Of a stretch of 64,000 nucleotides of DNA, positions 47,207 through 59,089 are shown in pieces; within the stretch, counting starts at the first letter, position 1, and each line of letters starts with the position of its first letter. The notes beneath the pieces were generated by a model, which saw only the letters and a list, made by a program, of their open reading frames with translations, had not been told where the DNA came from and searched no databases. Both the position numbers and the translations under genes were made by a program. This stretch comes from Diadema setosum (Eukaryota; Echinodermata; Echinoidea; Diadematoida; Diadematidae), in contig NC_092685.1 of NCBI RefSeq assembly GCF_964275005.1, positions 36,081,018 to 36,145,017 on the forward strand, read 5' to 3'.

Positions 47207-48200
47207 GGTGTCTATCTGGAAAGGGCCGATGCTTTAATATATTATGCATGCTTCCAAGAAAACAAAACAAAACACAACAAAACAAAGCAAAACAAAAATA
47301 AAAACAAACAAACAAACAAACAAACAAACAAAAAACAAAACAGAGCGTATCGATTGCCTCGGAAAGGCAGTATATCACAATGAGGACATTATCGTGAAAT
47401 TGTATTTGGTGAACAACTTTTGATTTGCTATATAGTTTATTTGGAAGTCTTCATAACTAATGTGGCATATCACTTTGCCTATATACAGTAATACATAGGC
47501 CTATATATTTTGTGCCCAATTTCTTCGCTTTCCCGACAACGTATAGTGACATAGTGTGTATTTTTGACAACGTTATTTAGAGCCATTTTTCATTATTATT
47601 ATTATCTACATATAGTATTTCATGCATAATAGGGTATATCATAATACACAACTGTATTTTCAAGTGTAGAGCCTATTGAACTAGTGCTTCAGGGAAGCTT
47701 CAATGCCAATTATGGAGTCATATGATTTCAAAGCTGATCTTATATTAAGCAAGCACAGCCGTTATAAAGTTGAATTTTTAATCAAAAATCTTTATTTGGT
47801 CTGTCAGTTACTCTTGAAAGGAGAATCAACATTCGGCACAAACGTATACTACATGTATTCATATTGACCGCAGTGTTCGAACTCTGGTCAAGTGCAAGTG
47901 TAGGCGCCTGAATACACATGCAAAGCTCAGAACACGGGTGAAGAGTACTCATGCACGCCATCAAAGCCAGGCTAAAGTCCACGCATTAAAAGGAAGCAAA
48001 CACAGGAGAGCATCATGTTCTGCTGCTAGTGTGTCGAATGAAAGAGTGTACGAGACTCCATATAACTCACTACCAAGGAGGTAGAATAGCGAGGCGAGCG
48101 TTTTAATTGTAGCTCTCTATCACTACACAGAGGAAGCATCCTCAAAAACATCCATCCGTTAAGAGTCAAACTTCGTGAGATCGTCGCGGAGGAACGAGAA
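47207..48200. other. Intergenic and 5' region of the sulfotransferase-like gene
   Basis: It holds a CAAA/AACAAA simple tract (~47260-47340). A TTATAAAG box lies near 47762 and could serve as a TATA element, but the transcription start cannot be fixed. Confidence 0.3.
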
Positions 48201-48478
48201 ATGTCGTCCAGTAATTCAGGCCCTGAAGGGGCCAAGGTTATCCTGTGGTGTGTCCCGAGGGCCATTTCAACTGCTTTAACAAAATGCCTGTGCGCTATCC
48301 AGGACATGGAGGTCCACTTCGAGCCTTACATTTACTGCTACGTTGCGGCCAGGGCGTACAAAGGGTCATGTGGTGATGATCTCCCGATGACGTATGAAGG
48401 AAACGAAGAGGCGGTGGGAAAGGCAGCCGATCTTGTGGGTGCTGAAGCACACACAAGACTTGATCCGAAACGCCTTGC
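48201..48478 (+). CDS. Sulfotransferase-like exon 1
   Basis: Encodes residues 1-92 plus two bases of codon 93: MSSSNSGPEGAK, the VPRAISTAL loop and HFEPYIYCYVAARAY. Donor GC|GTGAGT at 48478/48479. The frame stays open a few codons into the intron. Confidence 0.82.
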
Positions 48479-51400
48479 GTGAGTTCTACAATTTAATCTA
48501 TATTAATTGCTTCATTTGTAAGAAATCTTTGAAAGTCATATAAAACGTTCATACGTTTGCGAATGCAGATGGTAAAAGTATGAATATTATAAAACATCGT
48601 TATATCGCCAATCAGAGATATACTACTTCGCCCTACATAAAAAACTCTTTGCCTTTGAAAGTGGTGTCTAGAAGACATCAGAATAGGACCATTCTTTGAA
48701 TTTCAAGCAACAGTGACAGAATTGACGAAAGACTTTAATATGTAATTACCAATTAATTGCGATCAAGAGCGTTAAGTTAAGAATAGAAAATGACAACTCT
48801 GCTAAACGCAATTCAGTTTACCGATATTTTGCCTCACACCTTACGTCATTCGTTAGATGTGTATACAGGGATATACAGCAATGAACTTGAACTCGTTTTT
48901 CATTTTATTATTTTTTTTTAATCAAACTGAGCCTCTACCGCGTTTCCTGTAAATACATGACAAAATCATAATCCTCGATGATCCTCGATCAAGGAACGTT
49001 TTTGTACGTACGTGAGGTCGAGGAGATCCTGTGTGGGATCAATGACAACCTCCCCTCCGCGAACGTTGTGGCAGAAGGATATGCATGTGGTATTAAAGGG
49101 TGTGTACAGTTCTGGTCGAGGTGAAGATTTAGCTTTTAACATTTTGTGAGATATTCAGAAACCACTCTATGAGATGTCAAAGAGCATGCAGTTCTAAGGG
49201 GTATCAAAAGTTTATTCGATGAAAATCGGTTTTGAAATGGCTTAGATATCCAAAAACAAGGTGAAACAAAGAGATACTAATAAAGTTGGGGCATGTCGCC
49301 TTTTATTATTATAACTTTTTTAGATATCTCAGCCATTTGAAAACCAATTTTCATAAAATAAACGTTGAACCCTTCTTGAAATTACATGCTCTTTGATATT
49401 TCATAAGAGGCTTTTCATTATCTCACTTAGGAATGTTCAAAACATGAACCCCTACCTCAACCACTACTGTACAGTCCCTTTAACAATGATAATGATATTG
49501 TAGTTATACTTGCATAGCGCACAGTGTCGCCTTCTATTCGATATGGTTATCGCCTGGCGCTTCGCAAAACAAAATACTAAAAAGCTTCAAAACTCAAAGG
49601 CATCGAGGTTTTCTCCACAGGTTTATGGATACAATTTTTGAAGTATCAAATCACGTTATATTAACTCACGAGGAGTGATAACGTTAAGCAGTGAAAGACA
49701 ATATGACTACTGTATATAGACTGTCATGATCGAACATAATAATATGGATATTATTGACGAGTAGTATTCGCTATCAGAATTAAAGATGTATCATTTTACC
49801 AGGACAGGAGTGCACGAAAGGGTTATTATACGGTATACGACATATGTTAAACTTTGGTGTGTTTTCACGTTATATTTTTTCAAATATATATTATATATAT
49901 TAACGATCACGTTTTGAATCCGATCTTAATTGATAATCTTTAAATTTATTCTAATATCAAATTCGGGTTAAGACCGCGTGACAGAATTGAAGAGAAGTCA
50001 GAAAATAAGAACCTGCTCTAGTCTTCGATGAAATTAGTACTGATCGCATGATAATACCTACTCATTTTTTTTTTTGTAGGTTGCGTTGTAATGCAAATTA
50101 ATCTTTCAATAATATTTGCAGTTTGCATGATAGCTTCATCACCATCATGAACACAATATCAATAAAACAGGTTACGACCGATACGAACCAAACACAAAAC
50201 CCAAAACTTTAATTTGTTAAGGTGGTATATAGTCACTATACATGCAGTCAGATTATGACCATGATAAGAGTGAACACGCTATAGCAACAACAACAACAAC
50301 AAAATCTGCATGAGAGCATTATGTCGCACCCCCCCCCCCAAATGCTCAAGTACTTCCATCGTCAGCCACAGACTCGAGAAACTCGAGCAGATAGGTCGAA
50401 CGTCTTCGAACGGGTGCACGTCACGAGACCGACACCCACGAGTCACACAGCTCACAAGTCATACAGCCCACGAGTTCGACACTTAGTAAATAAAACCAAC
50501 GAATTCGACATCAGGTGAAATAAGCCCACTAGTTATACAGCCCATGAGTTCGACACTATGCAGAAAAGGCTCACTAGACCGACACTATACGCAAACAAAA
50601 CCCACGAGACCGACATTACGCTTAAAGGCTCACGAGACCGAAACTAAGGAAAAGAGGCTCACGAGACCGACACTAGGCAGTAGGCAAAGAAGGCCCACGA
50701 GACCGACAGGACGAACAGCACCACCTAGAGATCAATTAGTTGTATAGGGTGTCCAGAGTAATGGAATAAGGAAGATATGAGAGATGTAAAACGAGAGTTG
50801 CTAGGGTGTTACAGCGTCAGTTGCCCCCGATCCCTCACCCCCTAAAATGTTCAAGATCTTTAATTGTGTTTGCGTGTGTGAGTGTTTGTGAAAAAAAAAA
50901 ACAAGAAGGAAAAGGGAAAAACTTACTTCCTGTCCATCTTCGAGCTGGAAATTTGGAAAGCCTATTACAAATAGCATAATGGCATTATCAGAAATCTAAA
51001 ATTATACCATACATCTTTCTTGTCCCCTTTTATTTATTTATTTTTGGGGGGTCCCATGAAAAGTACAATTTTATTTTGAAAAAAACCCAAAAAACAATCG
51101 GTAACAATGTCGCTCTCCGTAGCGTAACAGAACTGCCCCCCCCCCCCAAAAAAAAAAGCCACTCGTGTAAAAATACACACTTGATGTTGTTGACATGTAG
51201 ATGACGCTGTTCAATTAGTTACAATCTCTCGCTCGATAGCGTGACGAGATTGCACCTGCCAGTATAGTATTTCCTCCTTTATGGAACACCCTGTACAGGT
51301 ACGTACTTGTAATTGACATGTAGATGGCACTGATCATCCTGTCGGTCTCGTGAGCCTTCTTTGCCTAGTGTTGGTCTCGTAGGCTTTCTTTGCCTAATGT

Positions 51401-52531
51401 CGGTCTCGTGAGCCTCCTTTGCCTATTGTCGGTCTCGTGGGCTTTCTTTGCCTAGTGTCGGTCTCGTGAGCTTTTTTTTTTTTTTTTTTTTTTTGGCGTA
51501 ATGTCGGTCTCGTGGGCTTTATTTGCGTAGTGTCGGTCTCTTGAGCCCTTTCTGCGTAGTGTCGAACTGCATGGGCTGTATTACCCGTGAGCCGTATAAC
51601 TCGTGGGCTGTATGACTCATGGACCTATTTTTATGTTGGTCTCGTGGACCGTATATGACTCATGGGTGTTGGTCTCGTGGGATGACCCCCTTCGAACAGC
51701 CTCACGAGATATATATCTAGCAGCAAGCCCCACTCACTTCTTCATGGAGAACAATAACAGCCCCCGACAGTGTGGAGATTCTGAGATACAGACTAGAAGT
51801 ATAAGATACACCTTTCTCTCTTTTTTTTTTTTTTTTTTTTTTGAAAACTGCATTACATAATCATATGTACCATTTTTTGTTGTAGATATGCATCGATAAA
51901 GAAAGAGCTTGAGAGTGCGACCGGTAAATACGTGTTCGTCAAAGACATGGGTGTAGGAATGGGTAGCGGCCACACTTTCCAGTACCTGCCCAGCGGCTTT
52001 AAGCACACCTTTCTCATTCGCCATCCGGTCCGCTGTATCAACTCAGGGAGAAAAGCTACGTTTTCGCTGTTTTCTCAGCTTGGTCTACTCCAGGGCGAAG
52101 CTGCTAACGAAGCAACATACGACATCGAACGAGACGACAAGTACCTCCCACCAGGCTGCTATTTCAAGGAGCTCTATGATGTCTGGAAATACGTCCGCGA
52201 AAACATCGACGACGACCCGATCGTGATCGATGCCGACGATCTCTTGGCGAAGCCTGGTGAAGTCTTGAAAGCCTATTGCGCAGCGGTGGGGTTCCCCTAC
52301 AGCGAGTCACTCCTTCAGTGGGATGCTTCCACAGAATCTCTAAGATCCTGGAAAGCTGCTGGGGATAATGTTGTATTGGATCTTGTCAATTTTTATGGGA
52401 CGGCAATGAGGAGCAGCAAATTTCTGCCTCCGAGCAAGTATCCCGATAGATTGACTCCTGACGTCATACGATGTTCGGAAAGGGTTATGAAGTATTATGA
52501 GGAGATGTACAACAGTAGAATTAAGGTGTAA
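48201..52531 (+). CDS. Sulfotransferase-like P-loop protein (2 exons, 307 aa)
   Basis: Two exons join in frame (GC|A) to 307 residues. The N-terminal LWCVPRAISTALTKCL (15-30) sits where sulfotransferases bind the 5'-phosphosulfate of PAPS. FLIRHPVRCINSGRK (135-149) fits the 3'-phosphate-binding RxP motif. No signal peptide or membrane segment is seen, so the protein is probably cytosolic, unlike Golgi sulfotransferases. Relatives occur in marine invertebrates and some are mislabelled branched-chain aminotransferase-like; the substrate is unknown. The start Met has A at -3. A catalytic role is inferred from the two motifs only. The gene stands alone between TE-rich flanks. Confidence 0.8.
48479..49095. 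other. Intron of the sulfotransferase-like gene, 5' part
   Basis: No repeat ends or exons were recognised. Confidence 0.4.
49096..49480. mobile_element. TA-flanked MITE, copy 2 (385 bp)
   Basis: Same family as 17443-17844: AAGGGTGTGTACAGTTCTGG at the left, inverted AAGGGACTGTACAGTAGTGG at the right, TA at 49094-49095 and 49481-49482. Shared interior includes GAAACCACTCTATGA and AAAACAAGGT(A/G)AAACAA. The copies differ throughout, so neither is very recent. Confidence 0.8.
49483..50384. other. Intron, no feature seen
   Basis: AT-rich with a (CAA)n run at ~50287-50303 and a C tract at ~50330. No exon was recognised. Confidence 0.4.
50385..51700. mobile_element. Foldback (TU-like) element with minisatellite arms
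   Basis: The left arm (~50385-50780) and right arm (~51268-51700) are inverted copies, each built of about 10-13 tandem units of ~27-31 bp around CACGAGACCGACACTAGGCA. Subtypes (GTTCGACAC against ACCGACAC; GCCCACGAG against GCTCACGAG) fall in the same order in both arms. The inner ends also pair (AGGGTGTCC / GGAACACCCT). The ~490 bp centre is non-coding. Foldback elements with repeated-unit arms are known from sea urchin (TU) and Drosophila (FB). Confidence 0.75.
51701..51885. other. Intron end before exon 2
   Basis: Contains a long T tract (~51821-51842) 40 bp before the acceptor, probably part of the extended pyrimidine tract. Confidence 0.5.
51886..52531 (+). CDS. Sulfotransferase-like exon 2
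   Basis: Begins after TTTTGTTGTAG with A completing the Ala codon, then YASIKKELESATGKYVFVKD. It carries the RHP motif and ends YYEEMYNSRIKV-TAA. GC content and codon bias differ sharply from the flanking AT-rich DNA. Confidence 0.85.
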
Positions 52532-52856
52532 TCCTAGAATTAAACATATTTCAAAGACTTTTATGGCAAATCTAAAAAGACAAATCTTTGCAATGATTCA
52601 AATTCTTGGAAATTGTGAATTTACCAACACTGTTATAATCAATTTGATGTATTTTAAGATAAGGAAACCGTATGAATTTGTGGCCAGTGAAGAGAAATAC
52701 ATAATGCATAAGCAATAACAATTGAGATTTATTTGCCAAGGCAGAATGAGGATGCTGCTGTCAATGTTTTAGTTCAGTTACGCAGTATATTTTGTACGTA
52801 ACAAACATAAGTAATACAGAAACTTGGGTTGGTGCCATTAAGAAATTGTAATCATC

Positions 52857-52862
52857 AATAAA
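52857..52862 (+). terminator. Candidate poly(A) signal, sulfotransferase-like gene
   Basis: AATAAA about 326 bp after the stop codon, the first canonical signal downstream. Confidence 0.45.
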
Positions 52863-53048
52863 TGATATCTTAATACATTTTTTCCAATCTACAAAATACG
52901 CGTAGTATCCATTTATCATGCCGAATTTTCTCATGATTTCTGAGTGTCTTGATATCAGTAGGAAAAGTCTACTTTATTGTAGACCTATCACATTCCTTTC
53001 ATCAAGAATGCTGCACCAAACGGAATGTGCACCACTCATCTCTATAGT

Positions 53049-53053
<5 letters not shown>

Positions 53054-53087
<34 letters not shown>

Positions 53088-53100
53088 TACATAAATAATA

Positions 53101-53151
<51 letters not shown>
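53054..53151. repeat. (TA)n microsatellite, interrupted
   Basis: Two TA runs split by a short ACATAAATA spacer. Confidence 0.95.
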
Positions 53152-53939
53152 CAGTGATCGATCTGTACATCAATATGTACATATAGTGATGTATTATCAG
53201 TGATCTCGACAGTTGGACGTAAGTCAAGGACGTGTTAGTCCTTTTGGTGTTTGATTACATGACGAATCACTGGTGATATGAGTGGTTAGTTGCTCGTTTG
53301 TTCTTGCTTATTAGCGTTTGTCTCTTCTTGTTGTTATTATATTTTGAGAAGGAATCAACAATGCACGCGTTTCAGCCGCTTCTCATTTTCTTTCTTTCAT
53401 TCACTGTGCATATAGCTTCATTATAAATCACTTCCCCTCCATTTATTTTAGTTGGTCTGACGCACGATTTTTTTTTCTTTTATAGTTTATTACGTACCTG
53501 TTTTATGAGAACGCGTTGTATTCTAATCTTTGCAAAGGAGTTTTTTATAAGCATTTGTTTCTTAAAATCTTTTCATATCATTTTGTATTTGATTATGCAT
53601 AGTCTAATTTCCACTGATTATGAACACACAAAACAAGAGATAACCCAATTTTGCATGGGTACAGGCACAGTGTCAGCACAACATTACCATCAACGTCACG
53701 GCTTAAATTGGTTCTATTTAGTAGAGTAAAATAGATACCACATGCCGCTGACCATCGGAGGCTCATCTGATCCCAAAGTGCTACAATTTCGGCCTTCCGA
53801 CGAGTTCCGATGAAATCTGACCCGACAAGCTCCAGAGACTGGCATCAAGGCTCACCGAGGGCGATACCAATGACTCGACACTTCTCGGACTGATACTGAC
53901 TGGTGACTTAAGACTGGAAATGGCGTTTCGGATGCCGCG
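53152..53939. other. Intergenic, no gene seen
   Basis: The part from 53750 is more GC-rich, with CCGACGAG and CTCACCGAG motifs, and may belong to the following foldback element. Confidence 0.35.
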
Positions 53940-54540
53940 AACTATATAAGCCCTGAGCTTATACCCCCATCATATTCCACAGAGATTTTTCTCATCGGTC
54001 ACTCGTCGGAAGCAAAGTTTCATAAGTTGCTTCCGACCACCCATCGCAGTGTATCGGATATCGATCGCAGTCTGTTGAATCCAACTTGTGTTAGTCGACT
54101 ATCAGGTCAGTGTTAGACATGTCGCGCGTGATCCTCATCGGACGATCTTGCTTCATTGGATCATCGCCCGACATGTCTGACTCTGACCTGATAGTCTACC
54201 AAGCGAATCAGGATATACGTCAGACTGTGTTCCAGTACACTTCAGTTAGTGGCCAGAGAGAAAAAAAAAATGTTCTGTGGAATGAGGTTATTAGTTCCTA
54301 TATTGAACAATCTTGCCTCATCGGATCAAGCACGACATGCCTGACACTGACATGCAGTTGGCCAACACGAGTCGGATTCATCGGACCACCATCCGATACA
54401 CTTTGATGGATGGCCGGAAACAACAACAAGAACAAGAACAACAACAACAACAACAACAACTTTCCCTACGACGAGTGTTCGATGAGGAAAAAAAAAAATC
54501 TCTGCGGAACGGGAATATAAAATTGGTATAGGTTTGAATG
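53940..54540. mobile_element. Foldback element with a duplicated arm
   Basis: Left arm ~53940-54160 is inverted at ~54300-54535 (shared GTGTATCGGAT, CAACTTGTGTTAG-like, GACATGTCG, CAGAGATTTTT, TCGTCGG). The middle (54150-54295) is a second, diverged copy of the right arm, giving a left-right'-right layout. The right arm contains (AAC)n. No transposase was found. Confidence 0.65.
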
Positions 54541-55066
54541 AGTTTGCACCTTAAATAAGAAAGTTGAGGAATTGATAGTTTTACCTGTTTTGGCAGACTA
54601 TTGGAGTTAATGATGACGTCACTTCACAAATCTCCTATGCATTGACCATGATGTAGATTGCCTTCTGCCACTTTCCATTTAATACCGGGTATAGATAATC
54701 GCATCTCTCTTTATTTACATGATGAAATCAATACAAATACGTTGCATCCTTTGCACTTATAATCAATGTATAGTCAATACTCATACAATAACGTACATAG
54801 AAAAGACGATTTTTTGGGTTGATAGGGGTTATAGTGGCTTCACTTTTGTGTACAAACGGGATGGACATTTTTGGGGTGATGACATGATCACTTCTTCCGG
54901 TTTGCAGGTGTGTCATGGTTGCGGCCGATATTACTATTCCGCCGGCGGAAACATCTCAAACCTCTAAATTCCATAACCGTTGTAATTTCACATCCGATTT
55001 TATTGAACATGACCATGACGTGGTACATGTATTGGAGTTTAGATGTATAAACCAAGATTGATAAGA
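54541..55066. other. Intergenic, no feature seen
   Basis: No coding or repeat ends were recognised. Confidence 0.4.
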
Positions 55067-55252
<186 letters not shown>

Positions 55253-55394
55253 TTGTTATCATCATTATAAATTCTTTTGCAATGTCCTAGTCTGCCAAGG
55301 CAGCAAATAATTAGTTATGTGCCTGCAACCCATAGACCTATGATTGTCATTCACCATATGTCAGTCGTTTTTGTGTTTTATTGTTTTGTGGGTC

Positions 55395-55400
55395 CGTGCG

Positions 55401-55484
<84 letters not shown>
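55395..55484. repeat. (GT)n microsatellite
   Basis: About 40 GT units. The Cys-Val frames across it are artefacts. Confidence 0.97.
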
Positions 55485-55486
<2 letters not shown>

Positions 55487-55728
55487 AACACTGCACCGAA
55501 AGAAGTGAAGTAGGTTCTTTTCAATGCGAAGGGTATTCTCTCCTACACACAGGACTGAGGGCTTTCATTGAGTCTCCACAGATATGATTTTTTTTTCCGA
55601 CAGGCCATGAACTTCACCTTCATCGATGGTTACAACGGAACTTGTTCCTTTGGGTTTGCAACTGCTGTAAAAATAAGTTTCACTTCATGAAAATGTGTCT
55701 AAATGCATCAAGGGTTATATATTATACA

Positions 55729-58318
55729 GATGCCATACTATTCAAATTAGTGAAATTCTTCCGTCGAACGTCGAACCGTCGAACTGATTGACAAATTGCC
55801 CTACATCGACGTAAATAAGCACTGAATTGATCAGTGTTTTTTAGTAGTAGCCATGATAAAAAATCATGGGCGTACATAATCGAGCAGGATTCGAACCTAC
55901 GACCTCCTGATCACCGGACAGGTGTCATCTCCACTAGACCACCGAGCTTTCGCCCGACAGCAAGTGTTGGTTCTAATCCTTATAGCATGCAGCGGGTACT
56001 GTTTTTTATTATTCAAATTAGTGAAATTCTTCCGTCGAGATGCTTTTTCATTGCAACTGATTGACAAATTGCCCTACATCGACGTAAATAAGCATTGAAT
56101 TGATCAGTGTTTTTTAGTAGTAGCCATGATAAAAAATCATGGGCGTACATAATCGAGCAGGATTCGAACCTACGACCTCCTGATCACCGGACAGGTGTCA
56201 TCTCCACTAGACCACCGAGCTTTCGCCCGACAGCAAGTGTTGGTTCTAATCCTTATAGCATGCAGCGGGTACTGTTTTTTTATTATTCAAATTAGTGAAA
56301 TTCTTCCGTCGAGATGCTTTTTCATTGCAACTGATTGACAAATTGCCCTACATCGACGTAAATAAGCATTGAATTGATCAGTGTTTTTTAGTAGTAGCCA
56401 TGATAAAAAATCATGGGCGTACATAATCGAGCAGGATTCGAACCTACGACCTCCTGATCACCGGACAGGTGTCATCTCCACTAGACCACCGAGCTTTCGC
56501 CCGACAGCAAGTGTTGGTTCTAATCCTTATAGCATGCAGCGGGTACTGTTTTTTTATTATTCAAATTAGTGAAATTCTTCCGTCGAGATGCTTTTTCATT
56601 GCAACTGATTGACAAATTGCCCTACATCGACGTAAATAAGCATTGAATTGATCAGTGTTTTTTAGTAGTAGCCATGATAAAAAATCATGGGCGTACATAA
56701 TCGAGCAGGATTCGAACCTACGACCTCCTGATCACCGGACAGGTGTCATCTCCACTAGACCACCGAGCTTTCGCCCGACAGCAAGTGTTGGTTCTAATCC
56801 TTATAGCATGCAGCGGGTACTGTTTTTTTATTATTCAAATTAGTGAAATTCTTCCGTCGAGATGCTTTTTCATTGCAACTCATTGACAAATTGCCCTACA
56901 TCGACGTAAATAAGCCTGAATTGATCAGTGTTTTTTAGTAGTAGCCATGATAAAAAATCATGGGCGTACATAATCGAGCAGGATTCGAACCTACGACCTC
57001 CTGATCACCGGACAGGTGTCATCTCCACTAGACCACCGAGCTTTCGCCCGACAGCAAGTGTTGGTTCTAATCCTTATAGCATGCAGCGGGTACTGTTTTT
57101 TTATTATTCAAATTAGTGAAATTCTTCCGTCGAGATGCTTTTTCATTGCAACTCATTGACAAATTGCCCTACATCGACGTAAATAAGCCTGAATTGATCA
57201 GTGTTTTTTAGTAGTAGCCATGATAAAAAATCATGGGCGTACATAATCGAGCAGGATTCGAACCTACGACCTCCTGATCACCGGACAGGTGTCATCTCCA
57301 CTAGACCACCGAGCTTTCGCCCGACAGCAAGTGTTGGTTCTAATCCTTATAGCATGCAGCGGGTACTGTTTTTTTATTATTCAAATTAGTGAAATTCTTC
57401 CGTCGAGATGCTTTTTCATTGCAACTCATTGACAAATTGCCCTACATCGACGTAAATAAGCCTGAATTGATCAGTGTTTTTTAGTAGTAGCCATGATAAA
57501 AAATCATGGGCGTACATAATCGAGCAGGATTCGAACCTACGACCTCCTGATCACCGGACAGGTGTCATCTCCACTAGACCACCGAGCTTTCGCCCGACAG
57601 CAAGTGTTGGTTCTAATCCTTATAGCATGCAGCGGGTACTGTTTTTTTATTATTCAAATTAGTGAAATTCTTCCGTCGAGATGCTTTTTCATTGCAGCTC
57701 ATTGACAAATTGCCCTACATCGACGTAAATAAGCCTGAATTGATCAGTGTTTTTTAGTAGTAGCCATGATAAAAAATCATGGGCGTACATACTCGAGCAG
57801 GATTCGAACCTACGACCTCCTGATCACCGGACAGGTGTCATCTCCACTAGACCACCGAGCTTTCGCCCGACAGCAAGTGTTGGTTCTAATCCTTATAGCA
57901 TGCAGCGGGTACTGTTTTTTTATTATTCAAATTAGTGAAATTCTTCCGTCGAGATGCTTTTTCATTGCAACTCATTGACAAATTGCCCTACATCGACGTA
58001 AATAAGCCTGAATTGATCAGTGTTTTTTAGTAGTAGCCATGATAAAAAATCATGGGCGTACATACTCGAGCAGGATTCGAACCTACGACCTCCTGATCAC
58101 CGGACAGGCGTCATCTCCACTAGACCACCGAGCTTTCGCCCGACAGCAAGTGTTGGTGAAAGCTCGGTGGTCTAGTGGAGATGACGTCTGTCCGGTGATC
58201 AGGAGGTCGTAGGTTCGAATCCTGCTCGAGTATGTACGCCCATGATTTTTTATCATGGCTACTACTAAAAAACACTGATCAATTCAATGCTTATTTACGT
58301 CGATGCCATACTATTGTA
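55729..58318 (-). repeat. Tandem array of nine ~273 bp tRNA-like SINE units closed by an inverted copy
   Basis: Units begin (ATTCAAATTAGTG) at about 55739, 56011, 56285, 56559, 56833, 57106, 57379, 57652 and 57925. The ninth is cut at 58156. On the minus strand each carries a pol III A box TGGTCTAGTGG and B box GGTTCGAATCC in a tRNA-like head with a partly lost acceptor stem. Copies are almost identical. Units 2-4 share AACTGATTGAC/AAGCATTG, units 5-9 carry AACTCATTGAC/AAGCCTG, and units 8-9 carry ACTCGAG. GATGCCATACTATT occurs at 55729-55742 and again at 58302-58315, bounding the whole block like a target-site duplication. Confidence 0.85.
58157..58304 (+). mobile_element. Inverted partial SINE unit at array end
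   Basis: It starts GAAAGCTCGGTGGTCTAGTGG and ends TTACGTCGATG in plus orientation, opposite to the array. It contains both pol III boxes. It shares the ACTCGAG and GACG variants with unit 9 but has the ATTGAATT variant of units 2-4. There is no poly(A) tail. Confidence 0.8.
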
Positions 58319-59088
58319 TCACAACAGCCCTTAAATAATAGCGCATTGACTACACTGGTATTAAATCTCGATCATAAGACAAATGAAGCACTCATCTCAT
58401 TTTGTATAGGCATCGTGTAAAATAGGCCTACATCTTAATTGCGTTCATTTTGTAGATTGATCTCTTGTATCGGTTGTCACAGTCACACATGGTATCCAAT
58501 GGAAACCGTGGTATATTCTGCATCATATTCTTTATTGCACGTGTAATTTCAAATCTATAATTCATGGAAAATGTTACAATAAATGAGGTGGAATATCTTG
58601 GAATTTGAATACCATGTCTCGTGCTTTGTCATGCTGTAGATGAAAAATCATAAACAGGAATGCCTTGTAACACATCCTGTTGTTATATGGACCAATCAAA
58701 ATTGAAGAGATTTATTCCTGCATCTTTGAATACTACTTGTGAATTTACATGCCAGTAAAATTCTGTATTTTATGAGTTTAGCATCGTCATACAAGTATGT
58801 TGTTCTCCCTCAGGTGAAGAACTTTGTTCTAAAACTGGATTATCCTAAAATATTTTTTCTTTCTAAATCATCATCTTTCAGTTTCTTATTGTTCAATATC
58901 TCTTTTTCCAAGATAATTTCTCATTTCCCCCAGTTTTTGTTTTATTTCATCCAACTTACATAATTAATAAGTTTGGTTGTTGTTGTTGTTTTTTCAATTT
59001 GAATATTCACAACAGAAAGTAACTTACACATTCCATTCATCACACAAAGTAAGAAGAATGTATCATTAACCAAGAGCCAGAGTGTCCA
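58319..59088. other. Intergenic, no feature seen
   Basis: AT-rich sequence. No coding exon or repeat ends were recognised. Confidence 0.4.
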
Positions 59089-59089
59089 A

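Noticed and set aside
55834-57978. Repeated 62-76 residue open frames starting MFFSSSHDKKSW
   Set aside because: They are translations of the antisense strand of the tRNA-like SINE units. The EQDSNLRPPDHRTG string is a known by-product of such sequence, not a protein family.
55739-58155. Hammerhead-ribozyme retrozyme
   Set aside because: Tandem small units suggested it, but neither strand of the unit contains an exact CTGATGA...GAAA core. A covariance-model search would be decisive.
55834-58240. tRNA genes in the array
   Set aside because: A and B boxes are good, but the acceptor stem pairs at only about four positions and no convincing anticodon loop with T33 can be drawn. SINE heads are the better reading.
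55729-58318. CRISPR array or terminally repeated retroelement
   Set aside because: Units are ~273 bp and almost identical throughout with no unique spacers, and the flanking repeat is only 14 bp. The context is a eukaryotic genome.
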